NCBI GenBank assembly: GCA_946479805.1
Contig: CAMLHP010000104.1
Coordinates: 1-7,343, forward strand
Length of the DNA: 7,343 nt
Source of the DNA: an uncultured Gemmatimonadota bacterium
GTDB lineage: Bacteria; Gemmatimonadota; Gemmatimonadetes; Gemmatimonadales; GWC2-71-9
Direction: 5' to 3'
In this document: positions 1 through 6,570 of the stretch, in pieces
Numbering within the stretch: position 1 is the first letter of the stretch
Layout: every line of letters begins with the position of its first letter
Position numbers and translations under genes: made by a program
The notes under the pieces: model-generated
Seen by the model: only the letters and a program-made list of their open reading frames with translations
Database searches by the model: none
What the model was told of the DNA's origin: nothing

Positions 1-14
1 GCCGGAGCTGGGCG

Positions 15-116
15 CCCGGCCATGTGACTTGGCCGGGGACTGACGCAAACCCGATACCGTAGCAACAACCTACGCCCTCGTGGCACCCGGCCAGGCCATC
101 GTGGACTTGGGTTTGC
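15..116 (+). promoter_or_regulatory. Possible structured RNA or leader: hairpin plus branched stem
   Basis: Seen directly: CCCGGCC (15-21) pairs with GGCCGGG (31-37) around a 9-nt loop. GCAAACCC (45-52) pairs with GGGTTTGC (109-116), and that long stem encloses two small hairpins: CGTAG/CTACG at 58-62 and 70-74, and TGGC/GCCA at 81-84 and 90-93. Together they would give a three-way junction. I compared it by eye with common riboswitch and housekeeping RNA motifs (TPP, cobalamin, glycine, RNase P, tmRNA) and did not recognise it. It could be an uncharacterised RNA, the tail of an upstream transcript, or chance pairing. Strand is assumed from the downstream genes. Confidence 0.25.
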
Positions 117-192
117 AAGGATGACGCGCCCGAGCCTCGAATCTGGGGCGGCGGTCACCAAGTCGTTGCATTGAAGCTACAGTTCCGCCTGC

Positions 193-220
193 TTGGCGCA
201 ACACCGAAGTGTTGTAGATT
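193..220 (+). promoter_or_regulatory. Candidate promoter with an inverted repeat filling the spacer
   Basis: A -35-like hexamer TTGGCG (193-198; 4 of 6 to TTGACA) and a -10-like hexamer TAGATT (215-220; 4 of 6 to TATAAT) are separated by 16 bp. Those 16 bp (199-214) are exactly a perfect inverted repeat, CAACAC-CGAA-GTGTTG. A dyad between the promoter hexamers is a usual place for a repressor or a promoter-remodelling activator. The site would start transcription about 75-80 bases before the response regulator start. Hexamer matches are modest and sigma preference of this organism is unknown. I did not find a sigma-54 type GG-N10-GC site with the full consensus here. Confidence 0.35.
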
Positions 221-233
221 CGAAACGGTTCCT

Positions 234-245
234 GGCACCGGTGCC
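234..245. promoter_or_regulatory. 12-bp perfect palindrome, possible operator
   Basis: GGCACCGGTGCC is a perfect palindrome about 60 bases before the response regulator start and just downstream of the candidate promoter. Its right arm overlaps the motif GGTGCCGG (240-247), which recurs at 255-262. It could be a binding site for a dimeric regulator, including the Fis-type HTH of the adjacent regulator acting on its own gene, or merely GC-rich symmetry. Confidence 0.3.
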
Positions 246-292
246 GGGATCTGTGGTGCCGGCGATACTCCTGTTGCCGGTACGACTACATC

Positions 293-300
293 GAGGGGGG
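293..300 (+). promoter_or_regulatory. Ribosome binding site of the response regulator
   Basis: GAGGGGGG ends four bases before the ATG at 305. It is a strong purine-rich Shine-Dalgarno match and decides this start, since there is no other in-frame ATG or GTG before the receiver domain. Confidence 0.75.
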
Positions 301-304
301 TCTG

Positions 305-1833
<1,529 letters not shown>

Positions 1834-1837
<4 letters not shown>

Positions 1838-3009
1838 CTCCTGAAGCCCTCCGCACCGGACTGGCGGCGGCAGGAGAGCGCCGCCACCCCCCCGGCCCGG
1901 CCAGGCACCAGCATGCGTGGGACCCGAATGGTCCCCCGGCTGGTGCCATCAAGCCCGAGCTGTGGGCCGCGCTGCAGGCGGCGGTGGAGGAGGTGCGGGA
2001 CGACTGGGACCGCATAGTCGAGCACGCTGCATCGGCGGACGAAGTCACTTCGCACCTGGCCGAGCTGGGCAATGCCGTCCGGGCAGCCGCACTGGGTCGG
2101 GATCCCGACCTGGCAGCGCTGCCCCACAGCCAGCTCTCGCGCCGGCTTCTCTCGCTGATCCGGTCCTCCTTCATCGCGCGGGTGTCGCCGCCGGCGGAGT
2201 CCCCTGACGTCGGCCAGCTGCTGGCGGTGCTCGGCGCCATGGAAACCGTGTCCCAGGGACTCGAACCCAACTGGGCCCAGCACCTCTCGGACCGGCTCTC
2301 CGGCCCGGACGGACTGGAGCTGGTGGTGGAGGTGGCCCACGACCTCCGTTCGCCGCTCACTTCGATTCTCTTCCTGGCCGAGACACTGCAGCGGGCGCGG
2401 AGTGGGCCGGTCAACGAGGTGCAGGAGCGGCAGCTGGGCCTGATCTACAGCGCTGCGTTCGGGCTCTCGTCGATGGCGAGCGACGTGATCGAGCTGGCGC
2501 GAGGCGGCGACCGGCTTGTGGACCTCGATCCGCTGCCTTTCTCGATGGTGGACATCTTCGAGTCGGTACGCGACATAGTCCTGCCCATAGCGGAGGAGAA
2601 GGGCCTCGAAGTGCAGCTGGGATTTCCGGCGCAGGACTTCCGGGTGGGGCATCCGGTGGCGCTCAGCCGGGTGCTGCTCAACCTGACCACCAACGCGCTC
2701 AAGTTCACCGGCGAGGGACACGTCGAGCTGAGCGGCACTGACGTGGGCGACAACCGGGTCGAGTTCAGCGTTCGCGACACCGGCCGGGGGATCCCGTCCC
2801 AGAACATGGCCACGCTGTTCGAGCCGTTCCGCCGGCGCCAGCGGGAAGGAGAGTACGCGTTCTCGGGGTCGGGCCTGGGGCTTTCCATCTGCCGGAAGCT
2901 GGTGGAGGCGATGGGCTCGACCCTCCAGGTCGAGACCACCCAGGACATCGGAACCCGCTTCTTCTTCGTGCTGACGCTGCCTCCGGCGGGCCAGGACCTG
3001 CTTGGCTGA
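1834..3009 (+). CDS. Soluble sensor histidine kinase
   Basis: A 391-residue histidine kinase, the likely phosphodonor of the preceding response regulator. Seen: an N-terminal region (about 1-155) with no transmembrane segment and no PAS or GAF domain that I recognise; a HisKA dimerisation domain with the H-box AHDLRSPL, phospho-accepting H169; and a HATPase_c domain with N-box N283/N287 (NLTTNALKFT), G1 box DTGRGI (315-320), F box LFEPF (328-332) and G2 box GSGLGL (345-350). It starts at a GTG whose last two bases form the TGA stop of the regulator (GTGA, 4-bp overlap), so translation is probably coupled. Lack of membrane segments means it senses a cytoplasmic signal or a protein partner. The Pro-rich residues 18-40 look like a disordered tether; the helical 41-155 region is the probable input module. 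The nature of the signal is not visible. Confidence 0.94.
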
Positions 3010-3237
3010 GCCAGGTCGGGCCTACCCGTGGTGGAGACAAGTGCCTAGATTCTCACGGCTTCCCGAACTAACGGGGAGCGCCGTGGACTCCGATAGCTTC
3101 GGGGCGGGAGCGGCCGGTGCACCGGAGAGACCCGGAACAGCGCCAGCCCGCTGCCCACCTCGCGGCTCCGGCGACACGGCCGAGACATAACCTGCCGACG
3201 TCCGCGTACCCGTCACCGGACCGCTGCGCCCAGGGCC
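3010..3237 (+). other. Intergenic region between the two operons
   Basis: About 230 bases without a convincing gene. Short frames here are poorly supported. It contains the hairpin at 3054-3085 and a perfect 12-bp palindrome CCGGTGCACCGG at 3114-3125, which shares the CACCGG/CCGGTG half-sites with the palindrome at 234-245 before the first operon. A promoter for the NYN gene is expected here but I could not identify good -35 and -10 hexamers. Confidence 0.5.
3054..3085 (+). terminator. Bulged hairpin after the kinase gene, possible terminator or attenuator
   Basis: CACGGC (3054-3059) pairs with GCCGTG (3080-3085). Inside it, TTCCCG (3060-3065) pairs with CGGGGA (3072-3077) with one G-T wobble, around the loop AACTAA. 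Bases 3078-3079 are a 2-nt bulge. That gives a 12-bp stem beginning 45 bases after the kinase stop. There is no T-run after it, so it is not a classic intrinsic terminator; it may be a pause or processing site, or a T-less terminator. Confidence 0.4.
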
Positions 3238-3243
3238 ATGCCC
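3233..3243 (+). promoter_or_regulatory. Small inverted repeat over the NYN start codon
   Basis: GGGC (3233-3236) and GCCC (3240-3243) flank CAT, so the ATG at 3238-3240 sits in the loop and stem of a tiny palindrome. AGGG (3232-3235) is only two bases before the ATG, too close for a good ribosome site. This argues either for the alternative GTG start at 3298 or for weak, structure-limited initiation. It may be chance. Confidence 0.2.
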
Positions 3244-5007
3244 GGGGCGCGCCGGCCGGCGGCTGATCACGGGCGCGGCGCATATCCCGAGCCCTTGGTG
3301 ACCAACCCGCACTTGCGCCCCAGCCGCGCCTTCGACGCGCGGACTGCTGCGCCCAATTCCGCCCCAAACGCCGCCCTGCTGATCGACTTCGACAACGTCA
3401 CGCTGGGCATCCGGTCCGACCTCACAAAGGAACTGAAGCACCTCCTCAACAGCGACATCATCCGCGGCAAGGTCGCGGTCCAGCGCGCCTACGCAGACTG
3501 GCGTCGCTACCCGCAGTACATCGTTCCGCTGTCCGAGTCCTCGATCGACCTGATCTTCGCACCCGCCTTCGGCACCGCCAAGAAGAACGCCACCGACATC
3601 CGGCTCGCGATCGATGCCGTCGAGCTGGTGTTTACCCGGCCCGAGATCGGGACCTTCATCATCATGTCGGGCGACAGCGATTTCTCGGCGATGGTGATCA
3701 AGCTCAAGGAGTACGGCAAGTACGTCATCGGCGTCGGCATCCGCGAGTCGGCCAGCGATCTGCTGATCCAGAACTGCGACGAGTACTTTTCCTATTCGGA
3801 CCTGGCGGGGCTGACCAAGGAGTCGGACATCCCGTCGATCCAGCGCGACCCGTGGGAACTGGTGGGCGAGGCGGTCGAGAAGATGGCGCGGAGCGGCGAC
3901 GTGATGCGTTCCGACCGGCTCAAGCAGGTGATGCAGCAGATCGACTCCAACTTCGACGAGCGCAACGCCGGCTTCAGCAGGTTCAGCAAGTTCGTCACCG
4001 AGGCCGGCAACCGCGGACTCCTGTCGGTTACCCGGCTGGAGAACGGCCAGTACGAAGTTGCGCCGGTCGCAGGATCCGCGAAGCCCGCTGCGAAGCCGGC
4101 AGCCAAGCCTGCAGCGAAGGCGGCAGCCGAGACCGGATCCCGTGAGGGCGCGCGTGAGGAGCGGCCCTCGCGCCGCCGGGGCCGCCGGGGCGGTCGTGGC
4201 CGGGAGCGCGAGGAGTCGGGCAGCGAGGCTCGCGGTGAGGCACGACCCGCGGCCCGCCCAGCTGACAGGGCCGCCGCACGCAACGACGGTGCGCTGACGC
4301 TTGCCACCGCCTTCCGGCTCATGACCGACGCGCTCGCGGACCTGGGAGCGCCCACCGGCAACGAGCAGCTCCGCTCTCGCATGGTGGCGATGCTGGGCCG
4401 TGAGGATGCTCTGCTCGAGGAATCGCGGTTCGCCCGGCTTCTGCGCCAGGCCAACGACGCTGAAGTGGCCGATGTGCGGAAGATCGGTGACGGCGATGAA
4501 TACGAGGTGGCGCTCTCCCGCAGCAGCGCCGCTCAGGTGGCGCACCGCGAACGTTCTGCACCGGGTTCCGAAGCCGCAGCTCCGGGCGCCGGCTCTGAAG
4601 CAGCCTCCGCCGCCAATGGTGCCGCAGCACCTGCCGCCGAGACGGCCTCTACCGCGCGAGCCTCGGGGATGCGGTTCCGCAGGGGATCTCGCGCCCCAAC
4701 CCGACCCGCATCGATGCCGCTGGTCGGTATGGTGAGGATCGACTCTGACTCCGCTCCGCCAGCTGAAGCTGATGGGGCCGCTGCGGCAACTCCAGAGACG
4801 GCGCCCGAGGCCGATGCCCCCCAGGCGAAGCCGGCCGCCAAGTCCAGCCGGAAGAAGGCGGCAACCAGGCCCAGGGCGCGGAAGTCCACCAAGCCCAAGG
4901 CGGAGAAGGCAGCCAAGGCGGACGCCCCGGCGCAGGCGGGCGCATCGGCTGCCAAGCCGGTGGCCAAGCGCACCCGGTCCCGGGCCCGAAAGAAGGCGGC
5001 CGAGTGA
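3238..5007 (+). CDS. NYN-domain putative nuclease with two OST-HTH (LOTUS)-like domains and basic tails
   Basis: Up to 589 residues. A NYN/LabA-like (DUF88) PIN-fold domain spans about 44-190, with the metal-binding acidic motifs visible: D50 and D52-N53 (LLIDFDN), D120 (NATDIRLAID) and D146/D148 (SGDSDF). This fold is known for metal-dependent RNA cleavage; catalysis here is inferred. Two OST-HTH/LOTUS-like modules follow, about 204-275 and 351-425. Both show the same pattern (helix, a second helix, F-x-x-F or RFARLL helix, then a strand ending in QYEV or EYEV). OST-HTH domains are thought to bind RNA. Between them lie AKPA repeats (281-297) and an Arg/Gly-rich patch (RRRGRRGGRG, 312-321); after them a long Ala/Pro/Glu linker and a Lys/Arg/Ala-rich tail (530-589) like histone H1. 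The start is uncertain: ATG 3238 has a poor ribosome site, and GTG 3298 (residue 21) is an alternative just before the fold. The stop overlaps the glycosylase start by 4 bp. Confidence 0.9.
   Translation: MPGARRPAADHGRGAYPEPLVTNPHLRPSRAFDARTAAPNSAPNAALLIDFDNVTLGIRSDLTKELKHLLNSDIIRGKVAVQRAYADWRRYPQYIVPLSESSIDLIFAPAFGTAKKNATDIRLAIDAVELVFTRPEIGTFIIMSGDSDFSAMVIKLKEYGKYVIGVGIRESASDLLIQNCDEYFSYSDLAGLTKESDIPSIQRDPWELVGEAVEKMARSGDVMRSDRLKQVMQQIDSNFDERNAGFSRFSKFVTEAGNRGLLSVTRLENGQYEVAPVAGSAKPAAKPAAKPAAKAAAETGSREGAREERPSRRRGRRGGRGREREESGSEARGEARPAARPADRAAARNDGALTLATAFRLMTDALADLGAPTGNEQLRSRMVAMLGREDALLEESRFARLLRQANDAEVADVRKIGDGDEYEVALSRSSAAQVAHRERSAPGSEAAAPGAGSEAASAANGAAAPAAETASTARASGMRFRRGSRAPTRPASMPLVGMVRIDSDSAPPAEADGAAAATPETAPEADAPQAKPAAKSSRKKAATRPRARKSTKPKAEKAAKADAPAQAGASAAKPVAKRTRSRARKKAAE
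4078..4128 (+). repeat. In-frame AKPA tandem repeat in the NYN protein
   Basis: Residues 281-297 of the NYN protein read AKPAAKPAAKPAAKAAA, four degenerate copies of a 4-residue unit coded by 12-base units with codon variation. It forms a flexible basic linker between the first OST-HTH-like domain and the Arg-rich patch. Such Lys/Ala/Pro repeats are typical of nucleic-acid-binding tails and vary in copy number among relatives. Confidence 0.8.
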
Positions 5008-5633
5008 CTGCGATTCGGCGGGCAGCCACGCTGCCCGTCGCTTTCTTTGAGCGCCCGTCGGCGGTCGTGGCCCGCGAGCTCATCGGCTGTGAGATCATCT
5101 CGACCCTGGGCGGGATTGCAGTGACCGGCCGAATAGTCGAGACCGAGGCATATCTCGGCATCCTCGATCCCGCCTCGCACGCCTGGCGCGGGCGGCGCCA
5201 TGCCCAGAACCAATCGCTCTATGCGCCGCCCGGCACCTGGTACGTGTACCGGAGCTACGGGATGCACTGGTGTGCCAACCTGGTGTGCGGGGTGCCGGAA
5301 CGGGGCGAGGCCGTGCTGCTGCGGGCGGTGGAGCCCCTGACCGGACTGGAAGTGATGCGGAAGCGGCGGGGCGGAGTGGCCGACCGGTTGCTGGCCAGCG
5401 GACCGGGGCGGCTTACGGTGGCGCTGGGAATGCACCGGGAGCTCGACGGGCTTCCGATGCGGCGCTCACCGGTGCGGGTGCGGGTAAGCGAGAAACCGGA
5501 GGAGACCATTTCCACCGCGCGCATTGGAATCTCGCGCGCAGCGGATTGGCCCCTCCGGTTTGTGCTGAACGGGACGCGGTGGGCGTCCCGGCCTCAGCCG
5601 ACTACCACTCCTCGCGCGCGGGTCCGAGGCTGA
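5004..5633 (+). CDS. 3-methyladenine DNA glycosylase, AAG/MPG family
   Basis: A 209-residue base-excision repair enzyme that removes alkylated purines such as 3-methyladenine and leaves an abasic site. Key positions align with human AAG at identical spacing: catalytic Glu E48 (ETEAY, human E125), Y50 (Y127), H59 (H136), Y82 (Y159) and the base-discriminating Asn N92 (N169). Other family signatures are PGTWYVYRSYGM (76-87), LLRAVEPLTGLEVMR (105-119), ASGPGRL (131-137) and the C-terminal PLRFVLNGTRWASRP (183-197). Length is normal for bacterial members. The GTG start overlaps the NYN stop (GTGA), so the two are probably co-translated. Its last ten or so codons overlap the converging gene. Unlike AlkA or Tag, this family has no helix-hairpin-helix fold. 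Function is confident; the link to its partner is inference. Confidence 0.95.
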   Translation: MTAIRRAATLPVAFFERPSAVVARELIGCEIISTLGGIAVTGRIVETEAYLGILDPASHAWRGRRHAQNQSLYAPPGTWYVYRSYGMHWCANLVCGVPERGEAVLLRAVEPLTGLEVMRKRRGGVADRLLASGPGRLTVALGMHRELDGLPMRRSPVRVRVSEKPEETISTARIGISRAADWPLRFVLNGTRWASRPQPTTTPRARVRG

Positions 5634-6246
5634 TGCGCAGCCCACCGGTCAGCGAGTGCACCGTGCCGCTGATAAGCCGGCCCTCGGCCGCCCCGGCAGT
5701 CTTGTAGCTCGGCACCGTCTGGATCTGGTAGTGCCCGAAGGCGCTGAGTCCACCCACCTTGAAATTGAGTCCACCCATCAGCGCACCGAAGCCGGTGCTG
5801 CCCAGCTCGTTGGCCACCGGGTCATCGGCGCCACCGCTCTTGGGGCTGACCACGTGCATGATTCCGCCGCCAACGCCGATGAACGGGCTGACCGGCCCCG
5901 ACCACGGGAATGCCATCAGGCCAAAGGTGTAGCGGCGCACGTCATTGAACGTGACGTTGCGGGTGCCGCCCAGGCCATCGAGGTAGCTCGACTGCTCACC
6001 ATCACCGATGGCTTCCTCGACGGCGATGTAGAGTCCGCCCTTGCGCGCCTTGATGAGCGTGTGCCCGCCCACCATCAGGATGCCACCTCGGGTCTGCAGC
6101 GGGGTGCGGTACACAAAGGCGCCCGCCTGGCCGCCAATGTACCAGCGGAAATTGTCGTTCCCCAGCGCGTTCTGTGCGTTCGCATCGGAGGCACCGATGG
6201 CGAGCAGCAACGCGAGGATCGAGAAACTGCGGCCAAGCCGGCTCAT
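5602..6246 (-). CDS. Secreted small beta-barrel-like protein, probably outer membrane
   Basis: A 214-residue protein of unknown function. An N-terminal signal peptide is clear: MSRLGR, then a hydrophobic core (8-18), then an ANA|Q cleavage site after residue 24. The mature part is Gly-rich with alternating hydrophobic and polar stretches and aromatic girdle residues (FRWYIGGQAGAFVY; FSPFIGVGGG-like PFIGVGGGIMHV; LTGGLRISLG near the end), as in small OmpA/OmpW-type 8-stranded barrels. The C-terminus ends in EEW rather than the usual terminal Phe, so BAM-dependent insertion is not certain. The ATG at 6246 is preceded by GAGGGAG (6262-6256) at good spacing. It is transcribed toward the glycosylase gene and its last 32 bases overlap it on the other strand. 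I do not recognise a specific family. Confidence 0.85.
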   Translation of the reverse strand: MSRLGRSFSILALLLAIGASDANAQNALGNDNFRWYIGGQAGAFVYRTPLQTRGGILMVGGHTLIKARKGGLYIAVEEAIGDGEQSSYLDGLGGTRNVTFNDVRRYTFGLMAFPWSGPVSPFIGVGGGIMHVVSPKSGGADDPVANELGSTGFGALMGGLNFKVGGLSAFGHYQIQTVPSYKTAGAAEGRLISGTVHSLTGGLRISLGPAREEW

Positions 6247-6255
6247 CGCACTCGT

Positions 6256-6262
6256 CTCCCTC
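6256..6262 (-). promoter_or_regulatory. Ribosome binding site of the beta-barrel-like protein
   Basis: On the - strand GAGGGAG lies nine bases before the ATG at 6246-6244. It supports that start, which also gives a well-formed signal peptide. Confidence 0.75.
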
Positions 6263-6377
6263 GTTAGTGGCTGACGCGGGCCTCGCAGGCATTGAAATGC
6301 GCGGGGCTACGGGCGTCTTGCGAGGCGGCCATCCGGACGCCAGGCATGGTTGCAACTCGTTGTCTTGCTGTGATTTG

Positions 6378-6407
6378 CGGTGCTGTTACACGCGGTTACC
6401 AGCACCG
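6378..6407. repeat. Perfect 8-bp inverted repeat, hairpin or operator
   Basis: CGGTGCTG (6378-6385) and CAGCACCG (6400-6407) are perfect inverted copies around a 14-base loop, which itself contains GTTAC twice (6385-6389 and 6395-6399). It lies about 130 bases before the beta-barrel-like gene and 160 after kbl on the - strand. It could be a regulator site for the former or an RNA hairpin in a kbl read-through transcript; no T-run follows on either strand. Confidence 0.45.
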
Positions 6408-6443
6408 TCGGAGGGTTGATTCAGCAAGCTGGGGGCCAGAGGA

Positions 6444-6467
6444 GACGGCTGGACGGCTGGACGATGG
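6444..6467 (+). repeat. Period-8 tandem array, left arm
   Basis: Three 8-base units: GACGGCTG (6444-6451), GACGGCTG (6452-6459) and the degenerate GACGATGG (6460-6467), followed by ATGG. The GACGG core is complementary to the CCGTC core of the array at 6531-6570, and both have the same period, so the two arrays form arms of an imperfect inverted repeat. Confidence 0.7.
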
Positions 6468-6469
6468 AT

Positions 6470-6483
6470 GGCGCCGGGGCGCC
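6470..6483. repeat. Palindrome inside the repeat block
   Basis: GGCGCC-GG-GGCGCC lies between the two period-8 arrays. The following stretch up to about 6525 (CCGC- and GCGG-rich) is also roughly self-complementary, adding to the strong secondary structure of the block. Confidence 0.5.
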
Positions 6484-6530
6484 GCTCGCGCCGCTGTCTC
6501 CTTCCGGCGGCGAAGCGCGCGGCGGACTTC

Positions 6531-6570
6531 GTCTGTCCGTCTGTCCGTCTATCCGTCTATCCGTCTATAT
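6531..6570 (+). repeat. Period-8 tandem array, right arm, reaching into the kbl stop codon
   Basis: Five 8-base units: GTCTGTCC twice (6531-6546), GTCTATCC twice (6547-6562) and GTCTATAT (6563-6570). The change from GTCTG to GTCTA is shared by adjacent units, as expected from slippage or unequal copying. The kbl stop codon (6565-6567, TAG on the - strand) and last Ile codon lie in the final unit, so the array abuts or has replaced the original gene end. Confidence 0.9.

Larger units (their letters stand above)
1..304. other. Non-coding region upstream of the two-component pair, rich in inverted repeats
   Basis: I see no supportable gene here. All three + frames hit stops early (TGA at 24-26 and 41-43, TAG at 60-62), so at most the last few codons of an upstream gene could lie at the very edge. 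The stretch holds several perfect inverted repeats: 15-21 with 31-37 (7 bp), 45-52 with 109-116 (8 bp), 58-62 with 70-74 (5 bp), 186-189 with 195-198, 199-204 with 209-214, and the 12-bp palindrome at 234-245. The motif GGTGCCGG occurs at 240-247 and 255-262, with a near copy at 273-280. This is the likely control region of the downstream pair. In GC-rich DNA some such stems arise by chance. Confidence 0.6.
6247..6564. other. Repeat-rich non-coding region between kbl and the beta-barrel-like gene
   Basis: About 318 bases without a credible gene. It carries the ribosome site of the downstream - strand gene, a short palindrome GCATTGAAATGC (6289-6300), an 8-bp inverted repeat (6378-6407), and a palindromic repeat block (6441-6570) with two period-8 arrays. 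I could not identify convincing promoter hexamers. Short + strand frames across it have no family features and run through the repeats. Confidence 0.6.

Noticed and set aside
81..97. Possible sigma-54 promoter (TGGCAC at 81 and at 233)
   Set aside because: Neither TGGCAC is followed at the right distance by the TTGC element, so the -24/-12 pattern is incomplete.
128..160. Possible tRNA T-arm (TCGAAT near 137-142)
   Set aside because: The flanking stem does not form the required 5 bp and no acceptor, D or anticodon arms could be built on either strand.
3002..3190. 62-residue + frame between the operons
   Set aside because: It starts inside the kinase coding end without a ribosome site, crosses the hairpin, and has no recognisable features.
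3022..4545. 507-residue open frame on the - strand opposite the NYN gene
   Set aside because: It lies antisense to a gene with clear NYN and OST-HTH-like domains; long antisense frames are expected in high-GC DNA, and its translation shows no recognisable domain.
5656..6267. 203-residue + strand frame over the beta-barrel-like gene
   Set aside because: The - strand frame has a signal peptide, a ribosome site and barrel-like pattern; this one has none and is its shadow.
6531..6570. CRISPR array
   Set aside because: Units of 8 bp are contiguous with no unique spacers, so this is a simple tandem repeat.
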